64,000 nt of DNA, taken from UMGS1002 sp964570825. GTDB taxonomy: Bacteria; Bacillota; Clostridia; Oscillospirales; CAG-272. The notes beneath the pieces are model-generated. The model made no database searches. It had not been told where the DNA came from and saw only the letters and a list, made by a program, of their open reading frames with translations. The position numbers were made by a program, and so were the translations under genes. The stretch covers positions 19,447-83,446 of the forward strand of contig CAZMZJ010000010.1 of NCBI GenBank assembly GCA_964570825.1. Direction: 5' to 3'. Numbering within the stretch: the stretch's first letter is position 1; each line of letters begins with the position of its first letter. Shown here piece after piece: positions 1 through 8,339 of the stretch.

Positions 1-1204
1 AAACCGGATGCGTCTCGCCGGCGATAAGCGGCATAAGATACTCAACGCAGGCGTCGGTAACATTGTTACCGCGCTCGTTGATGAATTCGGGATTTACAGT
101 TTTAATCTGGTTGGCAATCTTTGAAACGTCGGAATGTCCGATTTTATAGACATATGGGGTCGTCGATATCCTGTCTATTGTCATCATTTGCCGTGTGACG
201 CCTTCCGAGGCGGCTCTCACCGCTTCTCTGCCGACACAGACAGACTCTTCTATATCGATTGCGGAAGCGATATGAGCTCCGCATCTCTGCGAAATATTGA
301 GCTCCACCGACCGCACCTTGCAACCGAGTTCGGCTTTAACCGCAATTTCAAGCGCCTTGCCGGTACCCGAAAGCGCTTTATGTCCGAAAACGTCGGTACC
401 GCCGGTGCTTAAGCCTTCGCAGACATACCTGCCGTCATAAAAATGTATGCCTTCCGAAACCGCCACGACGACATTCGGATGGTCTTCAAGCGCAGTGCGC
501 AGATCCTCGAAAAATTCCTCCATACTGAAATTTCGTTCAGGCAGATAAATCAGATCCGGGCCGCAGCCGTTGACGGCGCGTCCTATTGCGGCTGATGCGG
601 TAAGCCAGCCGGAGTCGCGCCCCATGATTTCAACAATTGTGACCGCTTTTGTTGTGTAAACCGCGCAGTCGCGTATAATTTCCTGTATGGTAACGGCGAT
701 ATACTTAGCAGCAGAACCGAAGCCCGGCGTATGGTCGGTCACAACAAGGTCGTTGTCTATAGTCTTTGGAACGCCCATTATGCACATCTCATAATCATGC
801 ATCTTAGTGAACTCCGACAGCTTCGCCACGGTGTCCATCGAGTCGTTTCCGCCTATGTAGAAAAAATATCTTATATCGTATTTTCTGAATATTTCAAGCA
901 GCTTTTCAAAAACAGCCGCGTCTTTTGACGGGTCTGGAAGCTTCTTGCGGCATGAACCGAGCACTGCTGCCGGAGTGTTTTCAAGCATTTCGATTTTCCT
1001 GTCGTCCGCGAACAGCTCGCTGAGGTTGACAAGCCGCTCCTCAAGCAGACCTTCGACACCGTTTTTCATTCCATACAGTGTTTTGATGCTTCCGTTGTGG
1101 ACGTTTTCCTTAACCCCGCGGATGACTCCCGCAAGTGTCGCGTTAATTGCTGCAGTCGGTCCTCCGGACTGTCCTACCACGGCATTACCGGTCAGTTTAT
1201 TCAT
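1..1204 (-). CDS. pfp: PPi-type 6-phosphofructokinase, 3' end beyond window
   Basis: The gene is read leftward from ATG at 1204 behind a GGAGG ribosome binding site and runs off the left edge after about 401 codons, so only the last few residues should be missing. I translated it by hand. It opens with the phosphate-binding GQSGGPTAAIN loop (residues 11-21), followed by IGGNDS (117-122), PKTIDND (146-152) and MGRDSGW (194-200). ATP-dependent enzymes have GGDGS and GTIDND at the second and third positions; the extra bulky Asp/Asn and the Lys are the known signature of the PPi-using group. The predicted reaction is reversible phosphorylation of fructose 6-phosphate with pyrophosphate in cytosolic glycolysis. 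The phosphodonor is inferred from motifs only. Confidence 0.88.
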   Translation of the reverse strand, partial: MNKLTGNAVVGQSGGPTAAINATLAGVIRGVKENVHNGSIKTLYGMKNGVEGLLEERLVNLSELFADDRKIEMLENTPAAVLGSCRKKLPDPSKDAAVFEKLLEIFRKYDIRYFFYIGGNDSMDTVAKLSEFTKMHDYEMCIMGVPKTIDNDLVVTDHTPGFGSAAKYIAVTIQEIIRDCAVYTTKAVTIVEIMGRDSGWLTASAAIGRAVNGCGPDLIYLPERNFSMEEFFEDLRTALEDHPNVVVAVSEGIHFYDGRYVCEGLSTGGTDVFGHKALSGTGKALEIAVKAELGCKVRSVELNISQRCGAHIASAIDIEESVCVGREAVRAASEGVTRQMMTIDRISTTPYVYKIGHSDVSKIANQIKTVNPEFINERGNNVTDACVEYLMPLIAGETHPV

Positions 1205-1372
1205 AAATACCTCCAGATACTGATTTCGATACAATTCTATCACTCCCCGCAAATCTTGTCAATATCATAAATCAACACATTATCATGCTGCAAATTTCCG
1301 CGTTTGTGTAAATCGGACATGCGTTCGCCACATATATTGAATATATACAATATGAGTGCGGAGGTGTCCTGA

Positions 1373-2059
1373 TTGTTCACATATTTTTTTTCTATTCTGT
1401 CACATCTTTTCAATCTCATACTCGGTGTCGGCAATCCGCAATCCTTCCCCCCGCCGCTGTCGCAGGAGGAAGAGGCCGCGTATTTTGCCCTGATGAAAAA
1501 AGGAGACGAGGAAGCACGCCAGCAGCTGATTCTTCACAATCTGCGTCTTGTCGCCCACATAATCAGAAAATACTATTCAGGCAGCAAGTGTCAGGAGGAC
1601 CTGATATCTGTCGGTTCGATAGGGCTCGTAAAAGCTGTCGATTCCTATAATCAGAACAAAACAACTAAATTCGCCACATACGCCGCAAAATGCATTCAAA
1701 ACGAGGTTTTGATGTTTTTCCGTTCGCAGAAAAAGCTAATCAACGAAGTTTCAATCAACGAAACCATAGATATAGATCGCGACGGCAATCCTCTTACTTA
1801 CATAGATGTCATCAGCTGCGACGACTCAATCGCCGAAGACGTCGACAAGCGCATACAAACCGATAAAATGCTGTATTATATAAATAAAGTCCTCTGCGAG
1901 CGTGAAAAACAGATCATCATCATGCGTTATGGCCTATGGGGCAGCCGCCAGCATACTCAGCGTGAGGTTGCCGCGGTGCTCGGGATATCGCGCTCATACG
2001 TGAGCCGTATTGAGAAAGGCGCGCTTGATAAGCTTTTCAAAGCATTTTCGGGAAAATAA
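1373..2059 (+). CDS. sigK: Sporulation sigma factor SigK (pro-SigK)
   Basis: A 228-residue sigma-70 family protein starting at TTG 1373 behind GGAGG at 1360-1364. The first 20 or so residues are hydrophobic (FFSILSHLFNLILG), matching the membrane-tethering pro-sequence that SpoIVFB removes in SigK. The FPPPLSQEEE segment follows, then region 2 (DLISVGSIGLVKAVDSYN, about 76-93) and a C-terminal region 4 helix-turn-helix (TQREVAAVLGISRSYVSRIEK). The HTH and the SFPPPLS opening fit SigK better than SigE. It directs late mother-cell transcription (coat, DPA synthesis). The gene is continuous, with no interrupting skin-like element. It stands alone, divergent from pfp and convergent with spoVAE. 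Confidence 0.88.
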   Translation: MFTYFFSILSHLFNLILGVGNPQSFPPPLSQEEEAAYFALMKKGDEEARQQLILHNLRLVAHIIRKYYSGSKCQEDLISVGSIGLVKAVDSYNQNKTTKFATYAAKCIQNEVLMFFRSQKKLINEVSINETIDIDRDGNPLTYIDVISCDDSIAEDVDKRIQTDKMLYYINKVLCEREKQIIIMRYGLWGSRQHTQREVAAVLGISRSYVSRIEKGALDKLFKAFSGK

Positions 2060-2143
2060 AAGTAAAGAACACGGCGGGGACGCTTGCTGAATCAAGCGTC
2101 CCCTGAACGATGCCTAAAAACATCAAAGCTGTAATGTTAAAAA

Positions 2144-2509
2144 CTATTTTGACCTTGTCCTGAAAATAAGGGCTGCGAAATATCCGAAGCATAGTGCCGC
2201 GGCAGTTCCGCCAGCAGCGGCCCTCAGGCCTCCTGTAAGTGCTCCGAGCAATCCGCGCTTGCCAACATCCTCGGCCACTCCTTTTGAAATCAGGTAACCA
2301 AATCCAGTCAGCGGCGTTGTCGCTCCGGCCCCGGCGAATTCTATTAAAGGCTTGTACAGCCCCACTGCGCCAAGGACAACGCCGGCAACCACATACCCCA
2401 CCAGAATTCTCGCGGGCGTCAGTTTTGTTCTGTCGATCAGTATCTGCGCGACGACGCAAAAAAGCCCGCCGATAACGAAAGCCCATATATAATCAAGAAC
2501 CATATGCAT
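2144..2509 (-). CDS. spoVAE: Stage V sporulation protein AE (SpoVAE)
   Basis: A small hydrophobic protein of 121 residues with about four membrane segments. The sequence (DYIWAFVIGGLFCVVAQ, TKLTPARILVGYV, then PLTGFGYLISKGV) matches SpoVAEb, part of the SpoVA channel that moves dipicolinic acid into the forespore and out again at germination. The ATG at 2509 has AAAGGA just upstream. It lies 15 bp behind spoVAD and is certainly co-transcribed with it. It ends facing sigK across an 84-bp gap. Confidence 0.9.
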   Translation of the reverse strand: MHMVLDYIWAFVIGGLFCVVAQILIDRTKLTPARILVGYVVAGVVLGAVGLYKPLIEFAGAGATTPLTGFGYLISKGVAEDVGKRGLLGALTGGLRAAAGGTAAALCFGYFAALIFRTRSK

Positions 2510-2524
2510 ATTTTCCTTTCCCCG

Positions 2525-3529
2525 CTATTTTTCAACAGGCGCGCAAAGCTCTACAAGATGAGCGACAGCGGGTATTCCCTCGCCCTGCTGAATAGTCATC
2601 GGGCTCATCATAGCGCCCGTGCCTATGATAGCGATTTTTTTCAGTTCTCCCCTCTCAAGCTTCGGAATAAGATAAGATGCAAGAACCACAGCCGAGCAAC
2701 CGCACCCCGACCCCCCGCCGTGGACATCCTGCTTCTGACGGTCATATATAAGCATTCCGCAGTCTGACAGGCGGTCGCTTATATAGGTTTTATCCTTTCC
2801 AAGAAGATCCCTCAGAATGTCGGTCCCCTCATACCCGAGGTCGCCGGTCACGATCAGATCGACATCGTCAATTCTGCCGCCCCTTAACGCAACATAACGC
2901 AGAATAGTATCCGCTGCGGCCGGAGCCATCGCCGCACCCATATTTCCGGCATCTTTTATACCCTTTTCACGCACAATTCCCGGCAGAGCCGCTGTAACCC
3001 TTGCTTTCCCGCCCGGTCCGATTATAAACACTCCGGCGCCGGTGACGGTCCACTGCGCCGTAGGCGATCTTTGTCCCCCGTACTCGACCGGATTTCGGTA
3101 CTGCCTCTCCGCCGAGCAGAAGTGTGACGACGTAACCGCGGCGCTGTATTTGAATATGCAGTGCGTCGTCATTATCGACGCAAGCATAATGCCCTCAGCC
3201 GCAGTCGAACAGGCTCCGTAAAGTCCGAAATACGGCATTTTATATCCGAGCATTCCGAAGGCCGAGCCTGTGCACTGATTCATCAAATCCCCGGCAAATA
3301 TCGCCTCGATCTGATTTTGCCGCAACCCTGTTTTTTTAATTGCAGTATTCATGGCGGCGCGCTGCATGGCGGATTCCGCTTTTTCCCAGCTTTCTTCCCC
3401 GTACTTGTCTTTCTCGTCATGAATATCAAAATATTGACCGAGCGGTCCCTCGTGCTCCTTTTTCCCGACGGCCGAGGCAGCCGCGAGAACAGTAGTATTT
3501 AGTTCGATAATCCTGTCCAAAACATTCAT
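2525..3529 (-). CDS. spoVAD: Stage V sporulation protein AD (SpoVAD)
   Basis: A 334-residue thiolase-fold protein close to the usual 338. SpoVAD hallmarks are ASAVGKKEHEGPLGQYFD near the N-terminus, GACSTAAEG (about 106-114), SSHFCSAERQYRNPVEYG and GDLGYEGTDILRDLL. In Bacillus it binds dipicolinic acid as a soluble partner of the SpoVA channel at the inner spore membrane. It is the first gene of a two-gene spoVAD-spoVAE unit. The usual spoVAC is not immediately upstream; an oppositely oriented epimerase promoter begins there instead. Confidence 0.93.
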   Translation of the reverse strand: MNVLDRIIELNTTVLAAASAVGKKEHEGPLGQYFDIHDEKDKYGEESWEKAESAMQRAAMNTAIKKTGLRQNQIEAIFAGDLMNQCTGSAFGMLGYKMPYFGLYGACSTAAEGIMLASIMTTHCIFKYSAAVTSSHFCSAERQYRNPVEYGGQRSPTAQWTVTGAGVFIIGPGGKARVTAALPGIVREKGIKDAGNMGAAMAPAAADTILRYVALRGGRIDDVDLIVTGDLGYEGTDILRDLLGKDKTYISDRLSDCGMLIYDRQKQDVHGGGSGCGCSAVVLASYLIPKLERGELKKIAIIGTGAMMSPMTIQQGEGIPAVAHLVELCAPVEK

Positions 3530-3546
3530 CCTCGCTTGCGATTTTA

Positions 3547-3575
3547 TTGATTTATTATATATTATGTGCTATAAT
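3547..3575 (+). promoter_or_regulatory. SigA-type promoter for the aldose epimerase
   Basis: TTGATT at 3547-3552 and TATAAT at 3570-3575 are separated by exactly 17 bp. Transcription would start near 3582, giving a leader of about 64 nt before ATG 3646. This argues against the longer upstream reading frame, which starts inside the promoter. Confidence 0.7.
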
Positions 3576-3645
3576 AAAGCGATTTATATGTATCGTCACG
3601 CGGGGCATAATATTGCTCAAGCGGCGTCATATCCGGAGGACTTAT

Positions 3646-4521
3646 ATGATTTTCAGAATGCACAACAGTTTTTTAACCGTCGACATCTGCGACACGGGCG
3701 CGGAGCTTTACTCAATCAAAAACAGCGACGGCACCGAATATCTTTGGCAGGGAAATCCGAAATACTGGAAGAGCCGCGCCAGCAACCTTTTTCCCATCTG
3801 CGGCAGGCTTTTCGGAGGCAAGTACACATACAACGGCAAAACATATGAAATGAATGCCCACGGCTTTGCCCGCGCATCAGTGTTCACTCCTGTCGTTCAG
3901 GCAGAAAACAATATTGTTTTCGAGCTTAAAAGCAGCGAGGCAACACATAAGATTTACCCGTTTGACTTTTCGCTCAGGATAAGCTACACTCTCAATGGCA
4001 AAAATCTTATCTGCGAAATGGTCGTAAAAAATACCGGTAAAGACACTCTGCCCTTCTCTGTTGGAGGACATCCCGGCTTCAATGTGCCGCTGGCCCCCGG
4101 ACTTGCTTTTGAGGACTATTATCTTGAATTCAGCGGAAAATCATCCCCCGAAATGCTCGTCCTTTCCGAAACCTGTTATTTGACTGGCAGGACCGCACCG
4201 TTTGCGCTCCGTGATGGGAAATATATCGACCTCAGCCACAGCCTTTTTGATCACGACGCAATATTTCTTCTTAATATGCCCTCGTCCGTCACACTTAAAA
4301 CCGACAAGGACAAGCATTCTGTGACATTGACATATCCCGGCGCAAAATATCTTGGCTTTTGGCACACAACAAAGTCTGACGCTCCGTTCGTCTGCATAGA
4401 GCCCTGGGCCGGCACGCCGGCGCATGACGGAGTTATCGATGATTTTGCCACAAAAGCAGATATGAACCACGTATCCCCCGGCGACGTCAGCAAATTCAGC
4501 TTTACGATTACCACGGAATAA
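3646..4521 (+). CDS. Aldose 1-epimerase family protein (LacX-like)
   Basis: A 291-residue protein. The open frame extends upstream to 3547, but that part overlaps the promoter; ATG 3646 has CGGAGGA seven bases ahead and the encoded MIFRMHNSFLTVDI fits the family start. Family features include GAELYSI, YLWQGNPKYW, the NLFPICGRL segment, the HGFAR motif (His as likely catalytic acid) and GGHPGFNVP. Members interconvert alpha and beta anomers of hexoses in the cytosol; the exact sugar cannot be read from the sequence. The following udp gene is 60 bp downstream and probably shares the transcript. Confidence 0.85.
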   Translation: MIFRMHNSFLTVDICDTGAELYSIKNSDGTEYLWQGNPKYWKSRASNLFPICGRLFGGKYTYNGKTYEMNAHGFARASVFTPVVQAENNIVFELKSSEATHKIYPFDFSLRISYTLNGKNLICEMVVKNTGKDTLPFSVGGHPGFNVPLAPGLAFEDYYLEFSGKSSPEMLVLSETCYLTGRTAPFALRDGKYIDLSHSLFDHDAIFLLNMPSSVTLKTDKDKHSVTLTYPGAKYLGFWHTTKSDAPFVCIEPWAGTPAHDGVIDDFATKADMNHVSPGDVSKFSFTITTE

Positions 4522-4581
4522 GAACAGCAATAATATTCCCGCCTTGCGCGGTTTTCATTATTTTAACGGAGGTGTCAAGCG

Positions 4582-5367
4582 ATGCTTAAAACGAATGATC
4601 TTCAGTTTCACATCAACATCCGATCGTCCGATGCCGGCGGATATGCAATACTTCCGGGCGACCCTGGCAGATGCGAAAAAATCGCCGCGTATCTCGGCGA
4701 CCCCGTTCATATCTCGACAAACCGCGAGTTCAACGTCTGGCGCGGAACACTTCTCGGCGAGCGCGTTATGGTTTGCTCGACAGGCATTGGCGGGCCTTCT
4801 ACCGCCATCGCGGTTGAGGAGCTTGCCGCCTGCGGGGTACACACCTTTATCCGTATAGGAACCTGCGGCGGCATTGCGCTCAAAGTTAAGCCGGGCGATG
4901 TCGTGATTGCCTCCGGCGCCGTCAGGCAGGACGGCACAAGCCGCGAATACGCCCCTATCGAATTTCCCGCGGTATCGGATACAGACGTGCTTATAGCGCT
5001 GCGCGACGCCGCATCGGAGCTGAAATACCCGAATCATACCGGAATCGCTCAGAGCAAGGACGCTTTTTACGGGCAACACCGCCCCGACAAGATGGCTACC
5101 TCCTCCGAGCTGCACGCCAAATGGGACGCATGGAAAAAGCTTGGCGTGCTTGCGAGTGAAATGGAGTCATCGACGCTTTTCACCGTTGCTTCCCTGCTCG
5201 GTGTCAGAGCCGGAGCGGTATTCCATGTAATCTGGAATCAGGAACGCGCGTCTGCCGGTCTTGATACAGATGCCGACGAAAGCCATGAAACAGACAGCGC
5301 AATAAAGGTGGCCGTACGCGCGACCGAACTGCTGATAGCCCGGTCAGGCAAACAGAAAAACGCGTAA
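4582..5367 (+). CDS. udp: Uridine phosphorylase
   Basis: A 261-residue nucleoside phosphorylase of the hexameric PNP/UDP family. It contains AILPGDPGR near the N-terminus, the phosphate-binding STGIGGPS, RIGTCGGI and the ribose-binding EMESSTLF motif, plus the uridine-type QAKDAFYGQH-like stretch QSKDAFYGQHRPD. It is predicted to split uridine with phosphate into uracil and ribose 1-phosphate. ATG 4582 follows CGGAGGTG. It is probably transcribed from the epimerase promoter. It ends 45 bp from the convergent amidase, with a terminator hairpin between them. Confidence 0.88.
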   Translation: MLKTNDLQFHINIRSSDAGGYAILPGDPGRCEKIAAYLGDPVHISTNREFNVWRGTLLGERVMVCSTGIGGPSTAIAVEELAACGVHTFIRIGTCGGIALKVKPGDVVIASGAVRQDGTSREYAPIEFPAVSDTDVLIALRDAASELKYPNHTGIAQSKDAFYGQHRPDKMATSSELHAKWDAWKKLGVLASEMESSTLFTVASLLGVRAGAVFHVIWNQERASAGLDTDADESHETDSAIKVAVRATELLIARSGKQKNA

Positions 5368-5370
5368 TTC

Positions 5371-5404
5371 AAAAAAACGGGCGGGGATGATTATACCCCG
5401 CCCG
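5371..5404 (-). terminator. Rho-independent terminator for the amidase
   Basis: A perfect 9-bp GC stem, CGGGCGGGG (5378-5386) pairing with CCCCGCCCG (5396-5404), with seven A residues at 5371-5377. Read on the minus strand these give the U tract, so it ends the leftward amidase transcript. It may also slow the rightward udp transcript. Confidence 0.85.
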
Positions 5405-5411
5405 GAGTTAT

Positions 5412-5978
5412 TTATAGCAGTCCAAAATAAGCAAGAATTCCGTAATAAATTCCTTCAGCAAAAAGCTCAGGTTGAGTGTTCATAAGATTTGCGTCGTAAT
5501 AATTTGTTATAAATCCCATTTCAACCAGAACCGCGGGCATGTTTGTTTTCCTCAGCACGTATAAACCCGGACGAACCGATACTCCTCTGTTCTCAAGTCC
5601 CGTCATTTGGTTCAGCCAGTAAAGAATGTTTGTTCCGAGGTCATATCCCTGCGAGTAGCTTGAGGAAGCGAAAGCCTCGCTTCCGCTGGCGCTCTCGATA
5701 ACCGATGCGTTCGTATGCAGACTGATAAAATAATCCGCTCCCCATGTATTTGCGTCGTTGACACGTGCCTGAAGGCTGGTTGTGATTGATGTTCCAAGCT
5801 GCGTATCCGGCGCCGGTCTTGACAGCCTTACCTCAAAATTCCCGTTCTTTTCAAGCATCCGGGCAAGCTCGACGCCAATCTTATATGTAATATCCTGCTC
5901 CCGCAAACCATGCCCCTCGGCACCCGCGTTCGGATTGACCGGGTTGTGTCCCTGGTCTATGTATATTTTAATAGCCAT
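5412..5978 (-). CDS. N-acetylmuramoyl-L-alanine amidase (Amidase_3)
   Basis: A 188-residue stand-alone catalytic domain. It shows IDQGHNPVN (first zinc His), the conserved Glu in GLREQD, SLHTNAS (second zinc His) and the C-terminal VLVEMGFITN with the catalytic Glu. Enzymes of this family cut the bond between muramic acid and the stem peptide of peptidoglycan. I see no signal peptide, membrane anchor or cell-wall binding repeat, which is unusual for a secreted wall enzyme. It could act in the mother cell or after lysis. A second, membrane-anchored paralogue sits at 56282-57058. Confidence 0.87.
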   Translation of the reverse strand: MAIKIYIDQGHNPVNPNAGAEGHGLREQDITYKIGVELARMLEKNGNFEVRLSRPAPDTQLGTSITTSLQARVNDANTWGADYFISLHTNASVIESASGSEAFASSSYSQGYDLGTNILYWLNQMTGLENRGVSVRPGLYVLRKTNMPAVLVEMGFITNYYDANLMNTQPELFAEGIYYGILAYFGLL

Positions 5979-6182
5979 ACCACACCGCCTAAATATAAAT
6001 AGTCTAATAAATTATATTCCGGAAACTTAAATTGTGTGTAAATCAAGCGCAGCATATAACCGCAATTTAATGCAGAATGTCATATCGTTATATTGAACGC
6101 CATTGGCCGCATAAACGCCGGGCTGATGACGACTGTCCAATATTACAATATGCAGCTAATTATAAATTGTAAAAAATAACTA

Positions 6183-6211
6183 TTGATTTTATCCTGCTAA
6201 TATGATATTAT
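6183..6211 (+). promoter_or_regulatory. SigA-type promoter for asd
   Basis: TTGATT (6183-6188), 17-bp spacer, TATTAT (6206-6211). The asd ATG is 33 bp downstream behind CGGAGGAAA. The remaining part of the 265-bp gap from 5979 to 6243 is AT-rich and shows no other recognisable element. Confidence 0.65.
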
Positions 6212-6243
6212 TATAAAAATTTTTATTATTTCGGAGGAAAATC

Positions 6244-7323
6244 ATGAGCAAGCTAAGAGCGGGAGTAATCGGAGCTACCGGGATGGTAGGACAAAGACTG
6301 CTCACCCTGCTTTACAATCATCCGTATTTTGATGTGACAGCGCTTATTGCGTCGTCGCGCTCCGCAGGAAAAACATACGAGGAAGCGGTTAGCGGCCACT
6401 GGAAGATGACCGAACCTATTCCCGAAACATATAAGACCATGACTGTCATCGACGCCGCCGATATTGAAAAGGTAAAGTCGCTTGCCGATTTTGTCTTCTG
6501 CGCCGTCGACATGGATAAGCACGCGACAAAGGAGCTTGAGGAAGCATACGCCAAGGCCGAGCTGCCGGTTGTCTCAAACAACTCGGCGAACCGCTGGACG
6601 CCCGATGTGCCGATGATTATTCCGGAAATCAACGCCGCTCACCTTGATGTTATCAAAGCGCAGAAAGCGCGTCTTGGAACGAAGCGCGGATTTATAGTCG
6701 TCAAGCCCAACTGCTCAATCCAGTCCTATGTTCCGATGCTTACGCCTCTGCTCAAGTATAAGCCCACACAGATAGTAGCGACAACATATCAGGCAATATC
6801 CGGTTCCGGCAAGACCTTCCGCGAGTGGCCCGAGATGATCGACAACATCATCCCATTCATCAGCGGCGAAGAGGAAAAGAGCGAACAGGAGCCTCTGCGC
6901 GTCTGGGGAACAGTCAGAAACGGAGAAATCATTAAGGCAAATGGTCCGCTCATCACCACCCAGTGCATCCGCGTTCCTGTGACAGACGGACACACGGCGG
7001 CGGTTTTCATGAGTTTTGAAAATAAGCCTTCAAAAGCCGAAATCCTCGACGCATGGAAATCCTTTAAGGGGCTGCCGCAGGATCTAAAGCTTCCCCATGC
7101 TCCCGAACAGTTCATAACTTATTTTGAGGAAGACAACCGTCCGCAAGCCGCTCTTGACCGTATGATTTACGGCGGCATGGGAGTATGCGCCGGCAGGCTT
7201 CGTGAAGACACACTATTTGATTATAAATTTGTCGGGCTGTCGCATAACACGCTGCGCGGAGCAGGAGGCGGCGGAGTTCTCACCGCAGAACTGCTCTTCA
7301 GGCTTGGATATCTAAATAAATAA
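6244..7323 (+). CDS. asd: Aspartate-semialdehyde dehydrogenase
   Basis: A 359-residue enzyme of the archaeal/fungal-like ASADH branch. The NADP-binding loop GATGMVG is at 10-16, the nucleophile is Cys157 in KPNCSIQ, and the QAISGSGK and HNTLRGAGGGGVL segments follow. It reduces aspartyl phosphate to aspartate semialdehyde, the branch point to lysine/DAP, threonine and methionine. The later lysine-branch genes dapF and lysA are in the same window at 48-50 kb, and dpaA/B use a DAP-pathway intermediate to make spore DPA. It is a single-gene unit with its own promoter and terminator. Confidence 0.94.
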   Translation: MSKLRAGVIGATGMVGQRLLTLLYNHPYFDVTALIASSRSAGKTYEEAVSGHWKMTEPIPETYKTMTVIDAADIEKVKSLADFVFCAVDMDKHATKELEEAYAKAELPVVSNNSANRWTPDVPMIIPEINAAHLDVIKAQKARLGTKRGFIVVKPNCSIQSYVPMLTPLLKYKPTQIVATTYQAISGSGKTFREWPEMIDNIIPFISGEEEKSEQEPLRVWGTVRNGEIIKANGPLITTQCIRVPVTDGHTAAVFMSFENKPSKAEILDAWKSFKGLPQDLKLPHAPEQFITYFEEDNRPQAALDRMIYGGMGVCAGRLREDTLFDYKFVGLSHNTLRGAGGGGVLTAELLFRLGYLNK

Positions 7324-7341
7324 GCATCACATATTAAAAAT

Positions 7342-7376
7342 CGCCTCCGGAGCATTCCCGTATATCTCCGGAGGCG
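7342..7376. terminator. Bidirectional terminator between asd and plsY
   Basis: An 11-bp perfect stem, CGCCTCCGGAG (7342-7352) with CTCCGGAGGCG (7366-7376). A-rich sequence precedes it and T-rich sequence follows, so it can serve both convergent genes. Confidence 0.8.
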
Positions 7377-7400
7377 TGATTTATTTATGGCTTTTAGCGA

Positions 7401-8201
7401 TTACTTTCTTTTCTTCAGCTTCTTTTTTGACGTATTTTTCGTAATTATTTCCGTCGCGGCCTCATTATTATTTACATTTACGCCGGCTTCGCCGGCATCC
7501 GATATGCCGGACATTCCTTCAGTTTTCTTTTTCTTTAGATTAATTTTAGGTTCACTCTTGTCAAGCAGACGCTTTATATTGCTTCTGTGCATGAAAACCA
7601 CAAGACATGCTATTATAAATGCAATTATGACATGGATTCCCGGGCCTTCGAGCGAATTGAGAAACAACGGGAAAAGCATCACGCTCATAATTGAAGCAAG
7701 CGAAACATATTTGGTCGAAATAACGATTGCCAGAAAAACCACAAGAAGAACCAGGAAAGTCAGAGGACTGAGCATAAGCGCTACCATTGCCGTTGCCGCT
7801 ACCCCCTTGCCCCCTTTGAATTTGTGCCAGCAAGGGAAAATATGCCCCAAAACGCAGAAAAGCCCTGCGATGCTGGCCCCGATTTCGCTGAGAAGTATTC
7901 CGCCGATTGTCATGCCTGCAGCGCACTTGAGCATATCGCCGGCAAGAGTCATGAGCGCCGCTCCCTTTCCGTAAGTACGCAGCATATTGGTTGCTCCGGC
8001 GTTTCCGCTGCCGAATTTCCTAATATCGCTGTTATATCTGAATTTTGATATAATTATGCCGAAATCAATGCTTCCCAGCATATACGGCACGGCGATGCAT
8101 ACGATAATAAGCCCGATGAAAAGAAGGCTTCTTACCGGGCCGCTCATATTATAGTTTGAATCAAGCGCCTCAAAAAGGCTTACAATATTTCTAAAAAACA
8201 T
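7401..8201 (-). CDS. plsY: Glycerol-3-phosphate acyltransferase PlsY
   Basis: A polytopic membrane enzyme of 266 residues. The three PlsY catalytic motifs are present: GSGNAGATNMLRTYGKG, GHIFPCWHKFKGGKGVA and HRSNIKRLL. It transfers the acyl group from acyl phosphate to sn-glycerol 3-phosphate, the first step of phospholipid synthesis. The usual protein is about 200 residues; here a hydrophilic tail of some 50 residues follows the last helix and ends in a Lys/Arg-rich stretch (KNTSKKKLKKRK). The start at 8201 has a GGGATGG site; the inner Met at 8147 has none. Confidence 0.93.
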   Translation of the reverse strand: MFFRNIVSLFEALDSNYNMSGPVRSLLFIGLIIVCIAVPYMLGSIDFGIIISKFRYNSDIRKFGSGNAGATNMLRTYGKGAALMTLAGDMLKCAAGMTIGGILLSEIGASIAGLFCVLGHIFPCWHKFKGGKGVAATAMVALMLSPLTFLVLLVVFLAIVISTKYVSLASIMSVMLFPLFLNSLEGPGIHVIIAFIIACLVVFMHRSNIKRLLDKSEPKINLKKKKTEGMSGISDAGEAGVNVNNNEAATEIITKNTSKKKLKKRK

Positions 8202-8281
8202 TGATTTACCATCCCAAACAGCAGTTTACCTGATTATATCATATTGAAATGATAAAAGCAATATTAAAATATTGTCGTCTA

Positions 8282-8310
8282 TTGACACCATTGGTCCTAT
8301 GAAGTATAAT
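8282..8310 (+). promoter_or_regulatory. Perfect-consensus SigA promoter for the Thr-rich lipoprotein
   Basis: TTGACA at 8282-8287 and TATAAT at 8305-8310 with a 17-bp spacer, an exact match to the vegetative consensus. The start site would be near 8317, only about 23 nt before the ATG and its CCGGAGGA site. Confidence 0.85.
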
Positions 8311-8339
8311 TATATCGTTATTCCACCCGGAGGATACCA

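Noticed and set aside
2037..2486. 149-codon leftward frame in another frame over spoVAE
   Set aside because: It is Arg-rich shadow sequence; the spoVAE frame is the one with family motifs.
4558..5115. 185-codon leftward frame
   Set aside because: It is antisense to uridine phosphorylase and has no family likeness.
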